Below are positions 48,202 through 61,600 of a stretch of 64,000 nucleotides of DNA, piece by piece. The translations under genes and the position numbers were made by a program. The stretch lies in assembly GCF_963675165.1 (NCBI RefSeq), contig NC_087387.1, positions 4,490,990 to 4,554,989 of the forward strand. The letters are read 5' to 3'. Source of the stretch: Halichondria panicea. Its lineage: Eukaryota > Porifera > Demospongiae > Suberitida > Halichondriidae. Numbering within the stretch: the stretch's first letter is position 1; every line of letters begins with the position of its first letter. The notes beneath the pieces were generated by a model. It was not told where the DNA came from and ran no database searches. It was given only the letters and a program-made list of their open reading frames with translations.

Positions 48202-51200
48202 CACTGTTAAAAATGTGGTGCTATTGTAACACCCAAAAGTGGGTAAAACCATTGTACCAAATATATGGCACTCATATATGGAGTTATTACAGCACCAGAT
48301 TTTAGTGTTATTAAAACACTCATTTTGGAGTTGTAACAGCATGAAAATGTGCTGTACTTGCACTTTCTTGGAGTTACTGCAACTCCAAACTGTGTGTAAC
48401 TTTTACAACTACACCTACAATGGTGTTATTAAAGCACTGGGGATGGGTGCTGCTGTTACTACAGGTACAGTTGTCATTGCTACTCTTCATGCAAAGCATA
48501 AAATATTGCATGCATGCTTATTGCACTTCTCGATAAGCTCATGCACTTGACTTAAATGACGTAACATAATTATAGCATGTGCATAATGATATATGCATCA
48601 CGATAGCATACAATAAAAGTATGAAGATATGTATACCTATAACCTCATAAAGTGTTTAATAACTACGACCACAATACACTTAGGCAGTTCGGGACCTTAA
48701 AAATAAAAAATAAAAGGGTGCCATGCAGACATGCACGTGCATGGGTACTAAAATGTCAAAAACATAGTACAAGAGTTTCATAGAATGAATCTACTTCATA
48801 CACTTCTTTCTCTACGATGACGAAGTAGTTCCTTGATCCAGATTCAATAGCACTTTTTCTACCTTGAACGAACGTTGCATGTCATCCACCTGCATGTATA
48901 TATTATGATGGGATAAGGATGGGGCTCACAAAAACAGTAGGCAGTGATATAAGTGAGTAGGAGACAATTATTCAAATAAGCCGAAAGCCTAACACTTTAA
49001 CAACTGTTGTCACCTCTTCCAAATATCCAGTGTGCATGCATTACTGTGTATAATTATATATAATGTATGATGACAGGGTTATTCTCGTTATAATAAGCAT
49101 ATACCCCCCCACACAGGATGAATTCAAGGGCAACAGAAGAATCTGTTCTCAAGTATCAAGTATTTGTAACTGTTTATGCATTACATACGTGGAGCAGCAG
49201 CTTGACAAATATCATTTGTACTGCATCCTTCTTCGTACAGTATTATCTTCAGAACTGAATAAAAAAAATGTATGTTTGAAGATATGGGTTTCTATTTACC
49301 ATTAGATTGTGACTGCACCAGTGACTGCATAGTCTTCGACCAGCTCCTGTAGCTTAACATTGTTCTCCTTTGTTCGAATTCTTTCCAATTTACCTCAAAA
49401 GTAAATCTATAGGTATCTTTCCTGTAATTTCAAAAAATGCTATTACTACTGCAAACATTTACAGCTATATGCTTGAACACAATAATGATTAATAGTGAAC
49501 TTACATAGACATAATCGGTCAGTGGTGGATAGTATATACACACATCTGTAACTGCTGGTCGATCATATCACTCGATCCTGATAGCACCTTTGTTACGCTT
49601 TGTTTTTGGACTATTCCTTTTAAAGAGCAGTGGTTTATCTTTGGACAGATATTGAATCTCAATTTGCGACGCATATTCTTTAACCTCGTTTAAATAGCTC
49701 GACTCCATGAACCCTGCATGAAAAGAGTACCTATAGCTCTTACGATGCGATAATTTTGTAAGAAACAACCATTATCTTGTTGTCATTGGAAATTAATTTA
49801 ACAATAATCGGAAGACAAAAATTATAATTATGATGATTTGTATGCAAATGTAGATACGTGCGAAAAACCAGTCTGACAGGAAAGTGTTCCTAACGCTCAA
49901 CATACATCTAACTGACGGACACGTGCCCACAAAGCCCAACATATCAGACTGACAGACAAGTGCCCACAAAGCCCAACATATCAGACTGACGGACAGCTGC
50001 CCACAAAGCCCAACATATCAGACTGACGGACAGCTGCCCACAAAGCCCAACATATCAGACTGACGGACAGCTGCCCACAAAGCCCAACATATCAGACTGA
50101 CGGACAGCTGCCCACAAAGCCCAGCATATCAGACGGACGGACAGCTGCCCACAAAGCCCAACATATCAGACTGACGGACAGCTGCCCACAAAGCCCAACA
50201 AGAATTATTATATAGTTACAATTATAGTAGTGAGTAGTAGACTTGCAGTCTGTCTATGTCAAGCTTTTTAGCACAACAATGGTTTTGCAGCAACTTACTC
50301 TATAGTTCCGAGTCAAAGCAGTGTGCCATCTTGCAGTGTAGTACATCTAGCAACTTAGTCCATGTAGTACCAGAGCACAGTACAGAGCTAGAGTAGGCCT
50401 GGCGCCTTCGTACAGTTAAGGTGCACGCAGCTGTGTGCAGAGACTCTCATGCAGGCAGCTGTCTATCACACGGTTCACGTGAGATCAGTGCTGCACGTCT
50501 ACCACCCACGATTTTGTTTTGTTTATGTAGTCTTGGCTACCCACCACGCATTTGAGTCTGTGCTCATCAATTAATTATGATCATATCATCAGTGTATGCC
50601 CTTGCATGGAAGAGGGGAGGGGTGGGAGCAAAGTAAGAGTTAAATTTGCAGGGCAACTGTACGAGTAGAAAGAACACACTATAAGCCAGCTACTTTGCTA
50701 AATACAGGATGTATGATTTTTCAGACGATTGAATTGTTAATAATTACTGTTGGGCATTAATTTGTCCGTTAGCGTGACATGCACATAGTCTAGTCCTCAA
50801 TAGATGTTGCAACTTCAAACACATAGTTTTACAGTAACTAATAATGATAACTATAGTACTGGTTCATCACATAAGTTATAAATACTGAATAGCTAAAATA
50901 TTGCCGGTACACTTGAAAAGTGCACTAATTTTTTCTTGGAAAGTTCCTCACAGGGCCGATTGTTCCGTCATCAGTACAAGTGTGCTGCTTCACCCCTGTA
51001 TACATAATTACGCATGTGATTAGAATTTATACTGAATAAGTATAATAAATAAGGTGACTATAATTATAATCTATACTTGCATGCTTGAATACAAAGGTAT
51101 AATAATTATACCAGATATTCAACTATTTTAATGGAACGGGTTTGTTACTATATAAGCAACTATTTATTTACACATGCAACTACACGAATCATTATAGACT

Positions 51201-51523
51201 GGCCTTGATTTGCATGCAGGTGATTTGTAGAGGTGCTTACATTGCACCATGTATAGTGCTACAATCACACAATTTTTATTTGAGTAACACCATCTGGTGT
51301 ATAGTTAGAGTAATATGATTTTAACAACTAGGTAAGTGCATGCACAACACTGTTTAAAATGTTCCACAAGCACTTTTAAGTGTATAATAGCACCCTTTAT
51401 TGTTCTAGTAACACGTAGCAGTTACGACTGCACTCTTAGTGTTGTGATATACATTGTAGCACCATTAGGTGAGTGTTGGCATAGCACTTTGGGTGCTATT
51501 GTAACTACCCATTTTTAACAGTG
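48202..51523. mobile_element. TA-flanked DNA transposon, 3.3 kb, with subterminal repeats
   Basis: The left end CACTGTTAAAAATGTGGTGC and the right end (reverse complement) CACTGTTAAAAATGGGTAGT form terminal inverted repeats, both next to TA (48200-48201, 51524-51525). Both subterminal regions are full of short GTGTTATTAAAACAC / GCACTTT-type direct and inverted motifs. Inside are a minisatellite and weak coding-like stretches on the minus strand (for example K-L-E-R-I-R-T-K-E-N near 49390 and G-S-R-N-Y-F-V-I-V-E-K near 48830), perhaps remnants of a cargo or transposase gene. The superfamily is not assigned. Confidence 0.75.
49900..50203. repeat. Minisatellite, 37-bp unit, about 8 copies
   Basis: Unit contains AACATATCAGACTGACGGAC and AGCTGCCCACAAAGCCC. 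The central copies are identical; outer ones have one to three changes. It lies inside the TA-flanked transposon. Confidence 0.95.
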
Positions 51524-51689
51524 TACATGTCGATCTAGGTGTGAGAGAGGAATATGATACGGATAGTCCTCGATCAACGTCTGCCATGCATTTGTGTGAG
51601 GTGTGTAATGTAATATATTATACTGCTTCAGGTATGCGCATGTGCTGCTCCTAGATTAGCTAATAATAGTATACATTACATAATTATGC

Positions 51690-51861
51690 AGTGGTGTAGA
51701 AAGAGGGGGGGGGGGCTTCAGGGGCTGGAGCCTCCCCCATCTTTCTAGGCTATTAAGTAGATATGACTTATCAAGCTGCACTATTATATGTACAGATAGC
51801 CATACTTTTCCATTAAAAAAAACTAGAGCACCCCCATTGAGAAATCGCTTCTTACGCCACT
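51690..51861. mobile_element. Small MITE with CAGTGGYGTA ends
   Basis: The start GCAGTGGTGTAGAAAGAGGG is inverted as CGCTTCTTACGCCACTG at the end. Non-coding, about 170 bp. Confidence 0.6.
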
Positions 51862-52292
51862 GTTATATAGATCTATACTGCATAATCTTCAACTCACTTG
51901 CTTAATGGATGTTGCACTCTAAGTTTCGGTTCAGAGTCACTACTTTTCCAGTCAAGGTTTTTCTCTGGTGCATGTGCAATCACTATTATTATAATTATAG
52001 TGATGTACTTAATATACAATATTGTAATTCCCAGCCACCAAAACAGAACAAAACTACCAACTTTTTCCCCCCACATCTATATATACAGCAAATGGTTTCA
52101 AGGCAACGAAGTATATATATAGTTATTACATATACCACGTTTGATCATTCATATATATAACATAATTTGATACCACACATAACAACACAAAGTTCCAAAG
52201 GTATAGTGTTAATAAGAGGGATGCAGTCCAATCAGGGCATGCAATGGGTAGTGCTTTAGGTGAAATTTCCAGTATAATATATAGGCTATAAT

Positions 52293-53504
52293 CATAGATA
52301 GTAGAGGGGAGGGATTGGAAACATCTCAGGTGACCAATGTATTGCCCTAGAGAATTCTGACACTATGCGTGTTGCATTCCGCAAGTGTTGATTGCGATTG
52401 ATTGCGAGCCAGCTGCAAAGACAGAGGAGAAGAAACTGAAGAAAACTGCAGTAAGCACTGGCAGAGCTAGTATGTATGTACATTATCCATAGTAAATGTA
52501 TGGTTTACATCATTTACCTAATTTATTTGATCATCAGAGGTCCATGTAGCACTATTTTACATGTATTTAGCTGGGAATTTGAAGGTATGAAACTTTGTGG
52601 GGGGATATCTTGAGCTAGGAAGTAGCCATGGTTGCTTGAGAGTGATCACAGTGTAGAGGAAGCATTGAAATATGCCTTAGGCATAGCTAAGTTGAGAATT
52701 ATGCTGTTAATTGTTGAATATTAACATAAAAGTGTGAAAAGAAGAATTTGTAAGTACATTTGTTTGCGGGGGAGTTGCTGATTAACAACAATACATTGTA
52801 CATCACTATTGTTTAGGTCTACATATTGCCTAATGATCCCGATGTGCCTTGAGAAAAGTTTTTTCTTGCTAACCTGTATAATTTTGGAAATATGCTAATT
52901 CAAACTTACCCGTAAATTGCTTTTCCCAGGGTACTCAGAACATCTGAGGATCTGCCAAGACCCTTTGGAAAAGTTTGGCATGCCAATGACAGAGGGAAGG
53001 GACACTGTTATTTGTTACGATTGGTCGTGCAAAAGCTGTGTAGTGACCTGTGATGACGGAAATACACCACTACCTAAACGTCGTCAGACTTACACAAATT
53101 ATGTTTTGTGTTTGTAAACATCATCATTTCTCCATGCATCCTTTGTGATTGTGTGTATCATAATGTTAAGAAATAAGTATGCAGTCTATGATCATGAGCT
53201 GTGCCTAGTACTATAGTTTTTGTGTGAGTGCATGCCTTGTTCTTTGAAGGTTTATTAATAATGTGTAATTCTTTAATGCAACCGAGAAAAGTCTCATTCT
53301 GATGTACAGCAACCAAAGAAACTAGTATGTATGTAGTAGCTAGTAGCTACTATATGGGCCAGAGACAGCTAGCTAGCTATCTGTTCACTCTCTTTTGGCC
53401 CCAATTAAATTAACTTCCTGTCTATTTCCTGTCTATTTCCGGTGCGACACGCATGGGCCGCGTGAAATTCCTGTGTTTCCAATCCCTCTCCTCTACTATC
53501 TATG
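52293..53504 (+). mobile_element. P-element-like DNA transposon remnant, 1.2 kb
   Basis: The ends CATAGATAGTAGAGG... and its inverted copy are flanked by the 7-bp direct repeat CTATAAT (52286-52292, 53505-53511). The stretch 52917-53010 encodes G-Y-S-E-H-L-R-I-C-Q-D-P-L-E-K-F, a motif I associate with the C-terminal part of P/THAP9-type transposases (Q-D-x-L-E-x-F-F-G). One codon of the usual motif is missing and the frame decays after it. A 7-8-bp target duplication also fits the P superfamily. It is inactive. Confidence 0.65.
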
Positions 53505-53511
53505 CTATAAT

Positions 53512-55648
53512 TTAAAGGTCATCAATGCATGTTGTGATTTATAGCAGCCTTAGAGTTACTTTCACCAACAGTTTAGAGGTCATAACCAGACCACCTAGCT
53601 GTTGTAGGTCATCCGCATCTGTGCATGAGCTGTTGATTTGTCTGACTATATATAGAAGTACACGCTCCACATACACTGGACACACACACACACTCACACC
53701 ACACACACACACAGGAGCCCATAATAAGAGAAGGAGCTAGCGGCTGACTATGGGGATCACGTTTCGTAAGTAGCTATGACCGCATTTCTATATATGCAGA
53801 GTCACTAAGTGGTTGAAATCCTATACACATGTTATGCGCAATACAGCCCTGCGGTTTGCAAGTAAGCACTTAGTTGCTTCCATAAAAGGAAACCGGCAAT
53901 TACGAAACCCGAGTACGTTGAAATTAGCCACTCCTTCTCTTATGGGCTCCTGGTTTTAGTCAAAAATTACGCTCACAAATTTTGCGCAGATGGTACAGAG
54001 AGTGAGTTCTACATAGTTCAGTAGTGGGTGTGGCCTATTATTCGTTTGGACCAACCCTTCGTGCCCATTTTTAACAAGTTATTTTTCAGAAGTAAGCCCC
54101 TACACTCCTATAATATGTAATGACCCTTTCAATGAAGCTGTTGTTGAATACTCCCTTTTGAAGTGCAAATACAATTTTGGAAGTTTGTGCTGAATTGCAC
54201 GCACTGTGTGGAATGCTCTTGTATTAATAATGCACTTACAGTTCTATGATTGAGTCATTCACTCTTCTGCATGGCGCTTCTTTATGGCCACACTATATTA
54301 CTCCCCCTAGCTCAGGCACTCTCTGGTCAGTGGATTGCTGATATATCTGCATGGTAGTCATCTCATACTTTTGTGTCAATAACTGCTACTGAGTGATTGT
54401 GCTATAATAGGGCCTAATTATAATAAGTGTTGTATGAAAACAGATACTGGCTGCATTACGGTACAGTGAAGTAAAACGTATTTGATCTTTCACTCTACTT
54501 TTTGTACTAATTTTGTATGTGGCTATAGCCTCAACGTCTGTCATGTATGCAGGCGGCTTAAATGGATAATATAACAGGCTAGGATTGTTGGGTAATGAAG
54601 CAACAAAGGTTAAACAGATTAGATTTCACACACACACACACAATAAACTCTAAAAAATTATGCCTCGGTGCGCATGCGCAAGCGAGGTATTATTATGGTG
54701 TGTTTTGACCCCCAGCTTTTTTCTGATATACCGGTAATTAGACTACATTACATCATCTGTAATTGATCTGATTGGCTAAAAACAGTAGATTACATGGAAG
54801 CATAATCTACAGGAAGGTAGTTATTCTACAGGAAATGGGCGCATATTCTACAGGAAGTGGACACATATTCTACAGGAAATGGACGTATATTCTACAGGAA
54901 GTGACAAATAATTTGCAGGAAGTTCTCAAAAGTTGGAATGAAATTTTTAGTGAAAGTGACAAGAAGATGACAAAAACATTATAAAAAACACAGAATGCAA
55001 TAGTTTTTCAGTCAATATCCATTCTTTCCATGTCCACTGTTGCTTTGTATTGCTTTTTCCAGTTGGGCATGGGCAGGGGGGCCAGGAAGCATCAAAAACA
55101 CTTTAGTAGTCGCTTGACACTTTCTATTGAGGTTCCATGCCGGTCCAGTCTGCTCTATACCCCCTCCACTCCACCACAGTGCTTCATTCTTCTTCTTGTA
55201 GTGTTGCAGAGTCAGTTCTAGCATAGTTCTATGTTCTTTTTACTTGTCTGTTCTTTCCAGTATCTCCAGGAAGCGTTTCACAAGCTTTACTAAGTTTTAC
55301 TGTAGTTTTTCGTTGTTTTGAAGCCGTCTTCTTGTCTTTTTCTGTCAACTGGTGTCTCTCACAGCTCGTCCAGCTTGTCCAGCTCGCACAAATTCAATTT
55401 CTGTTGCTACGCACCAAACCTGGCTTTTTATAACCACGCCTCGCGCATGCGCAATGAAGTCCAAGTTAGATAGACCACACCCACTCGTAGAATATGCGTC
55501 TTAGTAACCGCCTTGGTTACGGTTAGATTCCCTCGGCTTTGCGCCTCGGGCTAACCGCAACCGCGGAGGTTACATAGACACATATTCTACTCTTAGGTAC
55601 AGGTGTAGTCTATCCTATACTTATACGCCCCATACGCCCCTTTATTTC
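53512..55648. other. Intergenic, repeats
   Basis: 53683-53715 is a (CA)n-rich tract. 54660-54690 has a palindromic GCCTCGGTGCGCATGCGCAAGCGAGG block that recurs near 12595, 21499 and 55440. 54800-54915 is a ~24-bp tandem repeat with ATTCTACAGGAAGTGG. A TATA-like TATATATA lies near 53648, followed by a possible tiny first exon at 53750 (ATGGGGATCACG then GTAAGT), which I do not claim as a gene. Confidence 0.45.
54800..54915. repeat. Tandem repeat, about 24-bp unit
   Basis: Five to six copies of a unit with TTCTACAGGAARTGG and a short variable spacer. Confidence 0.75.
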
Positions 55649-58600
55649 ATGATGGCTGGCAGAGGCAACAGAATCACTGCTCCAGAGCTGGAGCAGTTCA
55701 TAGTTAATACAGTTCAGTTGACTGGAGAAGTACTAGGAACAGGTGCTTATGGAAACGTAGAGGAGGTGAAAATACCTGGAGCAAGGATAGCTGCTAAGAA
55801 ACTGCATGCACAGCTTGTTGACCTGGGGTCTCCACAGCAGGTACGTAGATCTATAGCTATATACATAATAATTACGTATAGGATATATATATACCTACTA
55901 TATACCTACTATATATACATTGTGTACTTAACCAGTGTCCATGTCCATGCTGTGAGATAGTTCTAGCCTGCTCAAACCCTCGGCGTTAATTTGGGGTTTA
56001 ATGAAGTTTTGTACATCTAGGCCAACGTCGAGGTTCACTCACTTTTATTTGACAACAAAACATCAAAATCAGTTTAAAAACTACTACTTTGTTGTGTTGA
56101 AGCTATCCATGGTACAATGTAAAAGATCCATCTCTACACAGAGAAAAGAGGTGTGCTGTTTTAGACCCTGAGCGTGTGCTATATTAGCACCGTGGTGTGC
56201 TAAACAGTGATTCAGCACACTACATGTGCTGTTTCGTAGGCATATAGCACAGCCTATGTGTTGTATTGGTGTGCTTTTTCATGGCTTGTAATTTTGATGT
56301 TCGATTCATGTGCTAAATGGACTGTGCTAAATGTAATGGGTGTGCTGAAACAGGTAAACATGCTAATTCAGGTAAACATGCTAATTCAGCACAGTGTGCT
56401 GTTTTCAGTACCAAATAAGGGCATGCAGTACAACAGATGTGCAGCTGCATAGCAACAAAGATTTTTTTAAATTTGCTGTTCTTACAAAGAAGAAAAGAAG
56501 TTGAGTTTAGACATGGTTTGAGAGCTGTTTGACAAAACTGTGGAACTAGGTAAGTTTCCCTCAACATGCTGAACAATGCTGTACAATGAATTGCACAGCT
56601 ATTGTATAATAATTATTGTACCAGGACACTGGGGGAGTATCCCCCTCTGGCTCCAACCCCCCCCCCCCCCCCCCCCTAAAATTTGCATTCATGTAATGTT
56701 CTGTGTTGTATGACTGGAGTGTCCATAGCCTGCATATAATTATACTAACCAGGGTATTGAAATAACATGCAGTTGATTTTTTTAGCTTAAAAGAATGCCT
56801 TATATTTCCCCCCCCTCTATACTTCAAAATCCTGTATGACACCCTGTAATAACTCTACAATATAATATGCAGGAAGGACAAGCAAGTAAAAGGTTGAATG
56901 GGGCTCAAACAAAGTGGAGACCAATTGAAGCCTATTGCCCAAGTTTCATAGCACAATAAGTGAGTTATTAAACTGGAGTTAAGCCAACCACGGGTTACTG
57001 TCTTTCTTACAGCGCCACACTAATTGAAGGGCCAAGTTCACAAACAATTAAGCGCCAAGTTGCTAGCGCTTACATAATTAGAAAAACGCATCCTTAATTC
57101 GAGGCTACATGTACAACTGATCCGATAGCCTCGTGGAAACAGCTATACTATATAGTAGCACCACTCTAAATAAATATTATAAGTGCCAAACTAGAGTTAT
57201 GGTTTTTTCTTGTTATTTGTGCGCCACTGAAAATCTTTAGTGGTGCCGTAATTAGAAGAAAGACGGTATAGTAAGTGTGTTTGTTTGTGTGTGTATTTTC
57301 ACTTGGATGCCATGGCCGCAACAATTATTGTGACAGATTTTCAAATGGTAAAAAGCTTAGTTGGGTAAAAGCTAAGAAGTATAAATTAAACCTTGTACAC
57401 ATGCATTGAAGCTAGCTAAATATAGTTTCATTTTAAAGCTTGATACATCAAATGCGCACTATACAGCCACGCTTGAGTTCTGGCTTGTTTACTGTGAGAC
57501 TACTCTGGTCCCGGTGAATGTCCGGAGCACTATTTTTTAACACATAAAGCTTAGTTCCATTCCACTGCCGTTTTCAACTGTACTTGTCATAGCGTACGTT
57601 GCACTATTATTGTATAGATGGAGTAAGCGGTCAATATAAGTTCATTTATGTAGTACGTCAGTACGTTTATAATTTTAAAACTGTACTAAAAGCGTTGCAA
57701 TTTACCGTTACATGTTGCAAGTATACGTTTTGCAAAACAAACAAAAAAGAGACAATCCTAGTCAGGGTTTCATCTAGGATTTAAAGTTTAGGGGGGAAGT
57801 TTGAAATGGAACTGCGCACTAGTGTGAACAATTTTAGGCCACTCTCACTTCCGGTCACCCCCCCCCCCCCCCCCCCTATATTGTTTATTGTTGGTGCCTA
57901 GCAATGTACTCTTAGCAATGTGCATTGACAGGCAACTCCATGTAACTGCTAATTATAGTGTATAGAACACTAGAAACCACGTGTTCTAATTATACAAAAG
58001 CAATGGATAGATTTGTGGTAAGACTAGATGAATTAATCATCCTCTAGCAAAGCTACATATATATACCATTGCAAATTACAAATGCGGTGTGCTGTGTTTT
58101 TGAATGCATAGCGACAATCCTCTAGTAACATATAATAATGGTTATACCAAGCTAAATTATGCTTAGCTATAAGCCTATAGTTTTACATAGATCTAACAAA
58201 GAATAGAACGCACCATTGACTGCACTATAATCTTAGCACAACTGCTATATAGCTAACTTACATGTAGCAAAACTAGCAAGCTGCAAAATGTCGTGATAAC
58301 TATAGCTGCATGGGTGGCCAAAGTAAAATGTAACAACAGAAAAGAGCTCTTATCTTGAGCGTCCTTTTTAGCGTTTAATTTGCGCTGTATCAGTGTATTA
58401 TGCATACTGTAAATGGAACGGAGACTTTATATTTACCACTTTGTAAGTTCATAATTGTTAAAAGTTGCTGCTACGGAAATCCCAATATCCTTGTGCGCAA
58501 ACGATTTTCGATTGCCACACACCCTCCTAATTAATGCAAATCTATACCGCCACCTGTAGCATATTGTCTGCCGGCCTTGCAGCTGTATAGCTGTTCCTCT

Positions 58601-61600
58601 TAAGCTAACAGTTCTATCGATATATTTATATAGGACAACGCAACTTTCGTGTTAAGCTTTGGATTATATTTGTTGTTTAACCCAGTATTGTCGGTGGAAG
58701 ACAACTTCTCAATCTGCTCTCTATAGGAGATAGTTGATGGGCCCGAACATTGATGCTGCTCTATAATAGCACAACAAGAACTCATTTGCATTATCATAGT
58801 CTCGCAAACTTAATTGTGCGTAAAAACGACTATAATGTCTTACTAAGAGTTCATTAGGAAGAGTACGCAACTCCACTAACCGTAGTAAGCATTCTGTCTA
58901 ACCTACGTCACAATCACATGCTGTTGTATAAACTGTAAAATCTTAGCGATGATGGATGAATAAGTTAGTGAGGTTACCACTAATTTTATTCATTACTTTT
59001 CCTTATCAGCATTGTTATTGTTATTGTTGTATCTCAAGTGGCTGTGGTTACATGCAATAGTGAGTTTGCCTCCTGTGTAGGCTTGAGGCTATTATGCTCC
59101 AAATTTTACCGATTATTCTATTCTCCAATTCCCAAGCTATAGCCTATTATTCTCAGTGATTTAGCCCATTATTCTCATAAAAAAAATCATTATTCTTCAT
59201 TAAAATCACAATAAAATCATCTTTTGATAAATTGCAACACAAGGAAGTCTCTACATAATGATATAATAATGTACATAGTCCTGAAGAGCATTGTCTTGCT
59301 GATCACCAAACGAAGTGCCTTGAGTTGATCCAACATCGATATGTCTCTACTTGTTGGAACTGGAATTGGCTTCAGTAGGTTCAGTAATCTAATCTCTTGA
59401 TTTTCTTCAGATTCCATATAAAGTACTAGTAGTCTACTATACTGTCTATGGTCTGTCTTTACCGGTAAGGCTAGCTAGCTGCAGTCTAGCCCAGAAATCA
59501 GATCAGAGTACAATAACAATGGTAATTGTGCTTTATTTAGAATGTTAGCCACGTGGCATAATTATTCCCACCCACTCTACCGTTTATTCCCGCATAATTC
59601 CTAATGCTCCAAGCTACCTATTATTCTCAAAATTATGCTCGCATAATCGCCGCATCCCTACTCCTGTGTACAGTCTATTTGAGTAGCGTACTCTTCCTCT
59701 TGGTCTTATTTGTGTTATAGGACTCTTTCTGTAGCTACAATTCTTTGCTTTTGGTTCATGTACTTTTTCATGCACTCGGCATTTGTCATGGATCACAGCA
59801 AAGGCTTTTCTTATTTCGCCCTGTAATAATAATAATTATTATGACTGATGGTATGTACCTAATCTATACGCACTTTAATTATTATTATACTTGGTTATGG
59901 CTTTATGTGACATATTTTTCTATTTCACGCATGCAGGTGATGCTGAGAAGTCAAAGGCAGTATCTTACAATTGCAGTGAACTGAGTGCAGACTTGCTATG
60001 GTTAACTAACTATGTTTAAAAAACATTTTTTTGTATATCCTCATCAATACTGTATTGATGTATTGTTGTTTTTATTGTTGTTTATTGTTTTTTTATTGTT
60101 GTTTAATGTTTGAAATTGATTTAGCACAATACAATCAGCACAGCTGTTTCAGCACATCAGAATTTAGCACATGTGCCAGTTTAGCACACCAGGTTGTTTA
60201 GCACATGTGCAAACGTGCTAAAACTGGAGACATTCGTTTAGCACGGTTTTCCGTGCTAAATTAGCACATCTTTTTTCTCTGTGTAGACTATTACGTTCTG
60301 TTCAACAATCTTCATTTAACAATAATTCAATTCCACAAGATCGCAATTATAACTCTAACATCACAAAACAACTCTAACACACTGTCCTTTTACACTCCTG
60401 AACACTTCTTGTTTGTTAGGTTCTAAACTGGTTTTGACGGCATCTTACTCAGTAGGAGAGAGGGATTAACACCTTGGGTGTACATGCAGTCATACACTAT
60501 TGCACAACAATACCAAATAAGTACATGCAGATGTAGTCTATTTAACACTATAACTTCTATAATACAATAACAAACAAATACTACGCACAAACAATAACCA
60601 ACTAAGAAACGTACTAGTCTTTCACACTCCTACCCACCTCTCCTGCGATAAACTTGTTGCGTCTGCATTTCCGCTGCTTTTCCCTTGTCGATATTTCACT
60701 GTGTATTGGTACGGCTGCAGGAACAAGCTCTATCGTGTCAATCTCGCATTTTTCTCTTTGACTCTGGCTCAAGTAGGATCCAGACTTCCAGGCTTCCATC
60801 CTCGTGTCTTCGATCAACACCATCGCACTGTCTTGCCTGCACATAGTCGTCTGCCAGGCTTCCAGCCTCGTTTCCACTCTTGGGCTTCTTCTCCGGCAAC
60901 CAGATTTTGAGATCTGCCCCCATAGTTTCTAACAACTGTTAAACTACTAGCTTGTCCAAAACTTCTTCCAAAGTCTCGCACCCAGCCACCCAGCCATCCA
61001 CTTCTTTGCTAGGTCTGTTAGCCTCACTGCTAGCTCGTCTCGTTCTCGCTTTTTCGGGTAGTTCGAAATCGTCTGCGATAACTCTCTTTGCTCACGTTAT
61101 ACCGTCTCAGAATCGCCTCTTTAACTCGATGATAGTAAACTTCCTCACTTCCTCTTCCGCACCCAATGCTGCATACGCCTGCTGCACCTTTCCAGTCAGC
61201 TGGGGGGCAAGCTTGAAGACCCACTGATCCTCAGGCACTTCGTACACCGACATCATACGTTCACACGTTGTTAGATAGGCCTCGATGTCTTCCGAATCCG
61301 ATAACTTCGACAACCATACCTTTGCTCGACCCGCTCGCTCCTGTTCTCGAGCACCACTATGCTCCATCCAGCTCTTCCATCTGCTCTTGCATCTGCCTTA
61401 TCTGCAGCTAATGTGCAGCCTCCCGTTTGGCATCGCGTCTAGCATTCTCCTGGTCTCGCAACTGTCGTTCTTCCAGTAGCATCTGTAGAATCCACTCCAT
61501 GCTGCCTTGGTCCTGCACCATAGATGCATTGTAGACTCTCCCAAAATGTGTACTCGTACTCATAAACCGTCCAGTCGTTTTCAATTAAAACCAGTCCTTC

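Noticed and set aside
49900-50203. CRISPR-like array of 37-bp repeats
   Set aside because: The repeats are directly adjacent with no unique spacers, in a eukaryotic genome; it is a minisatellite.
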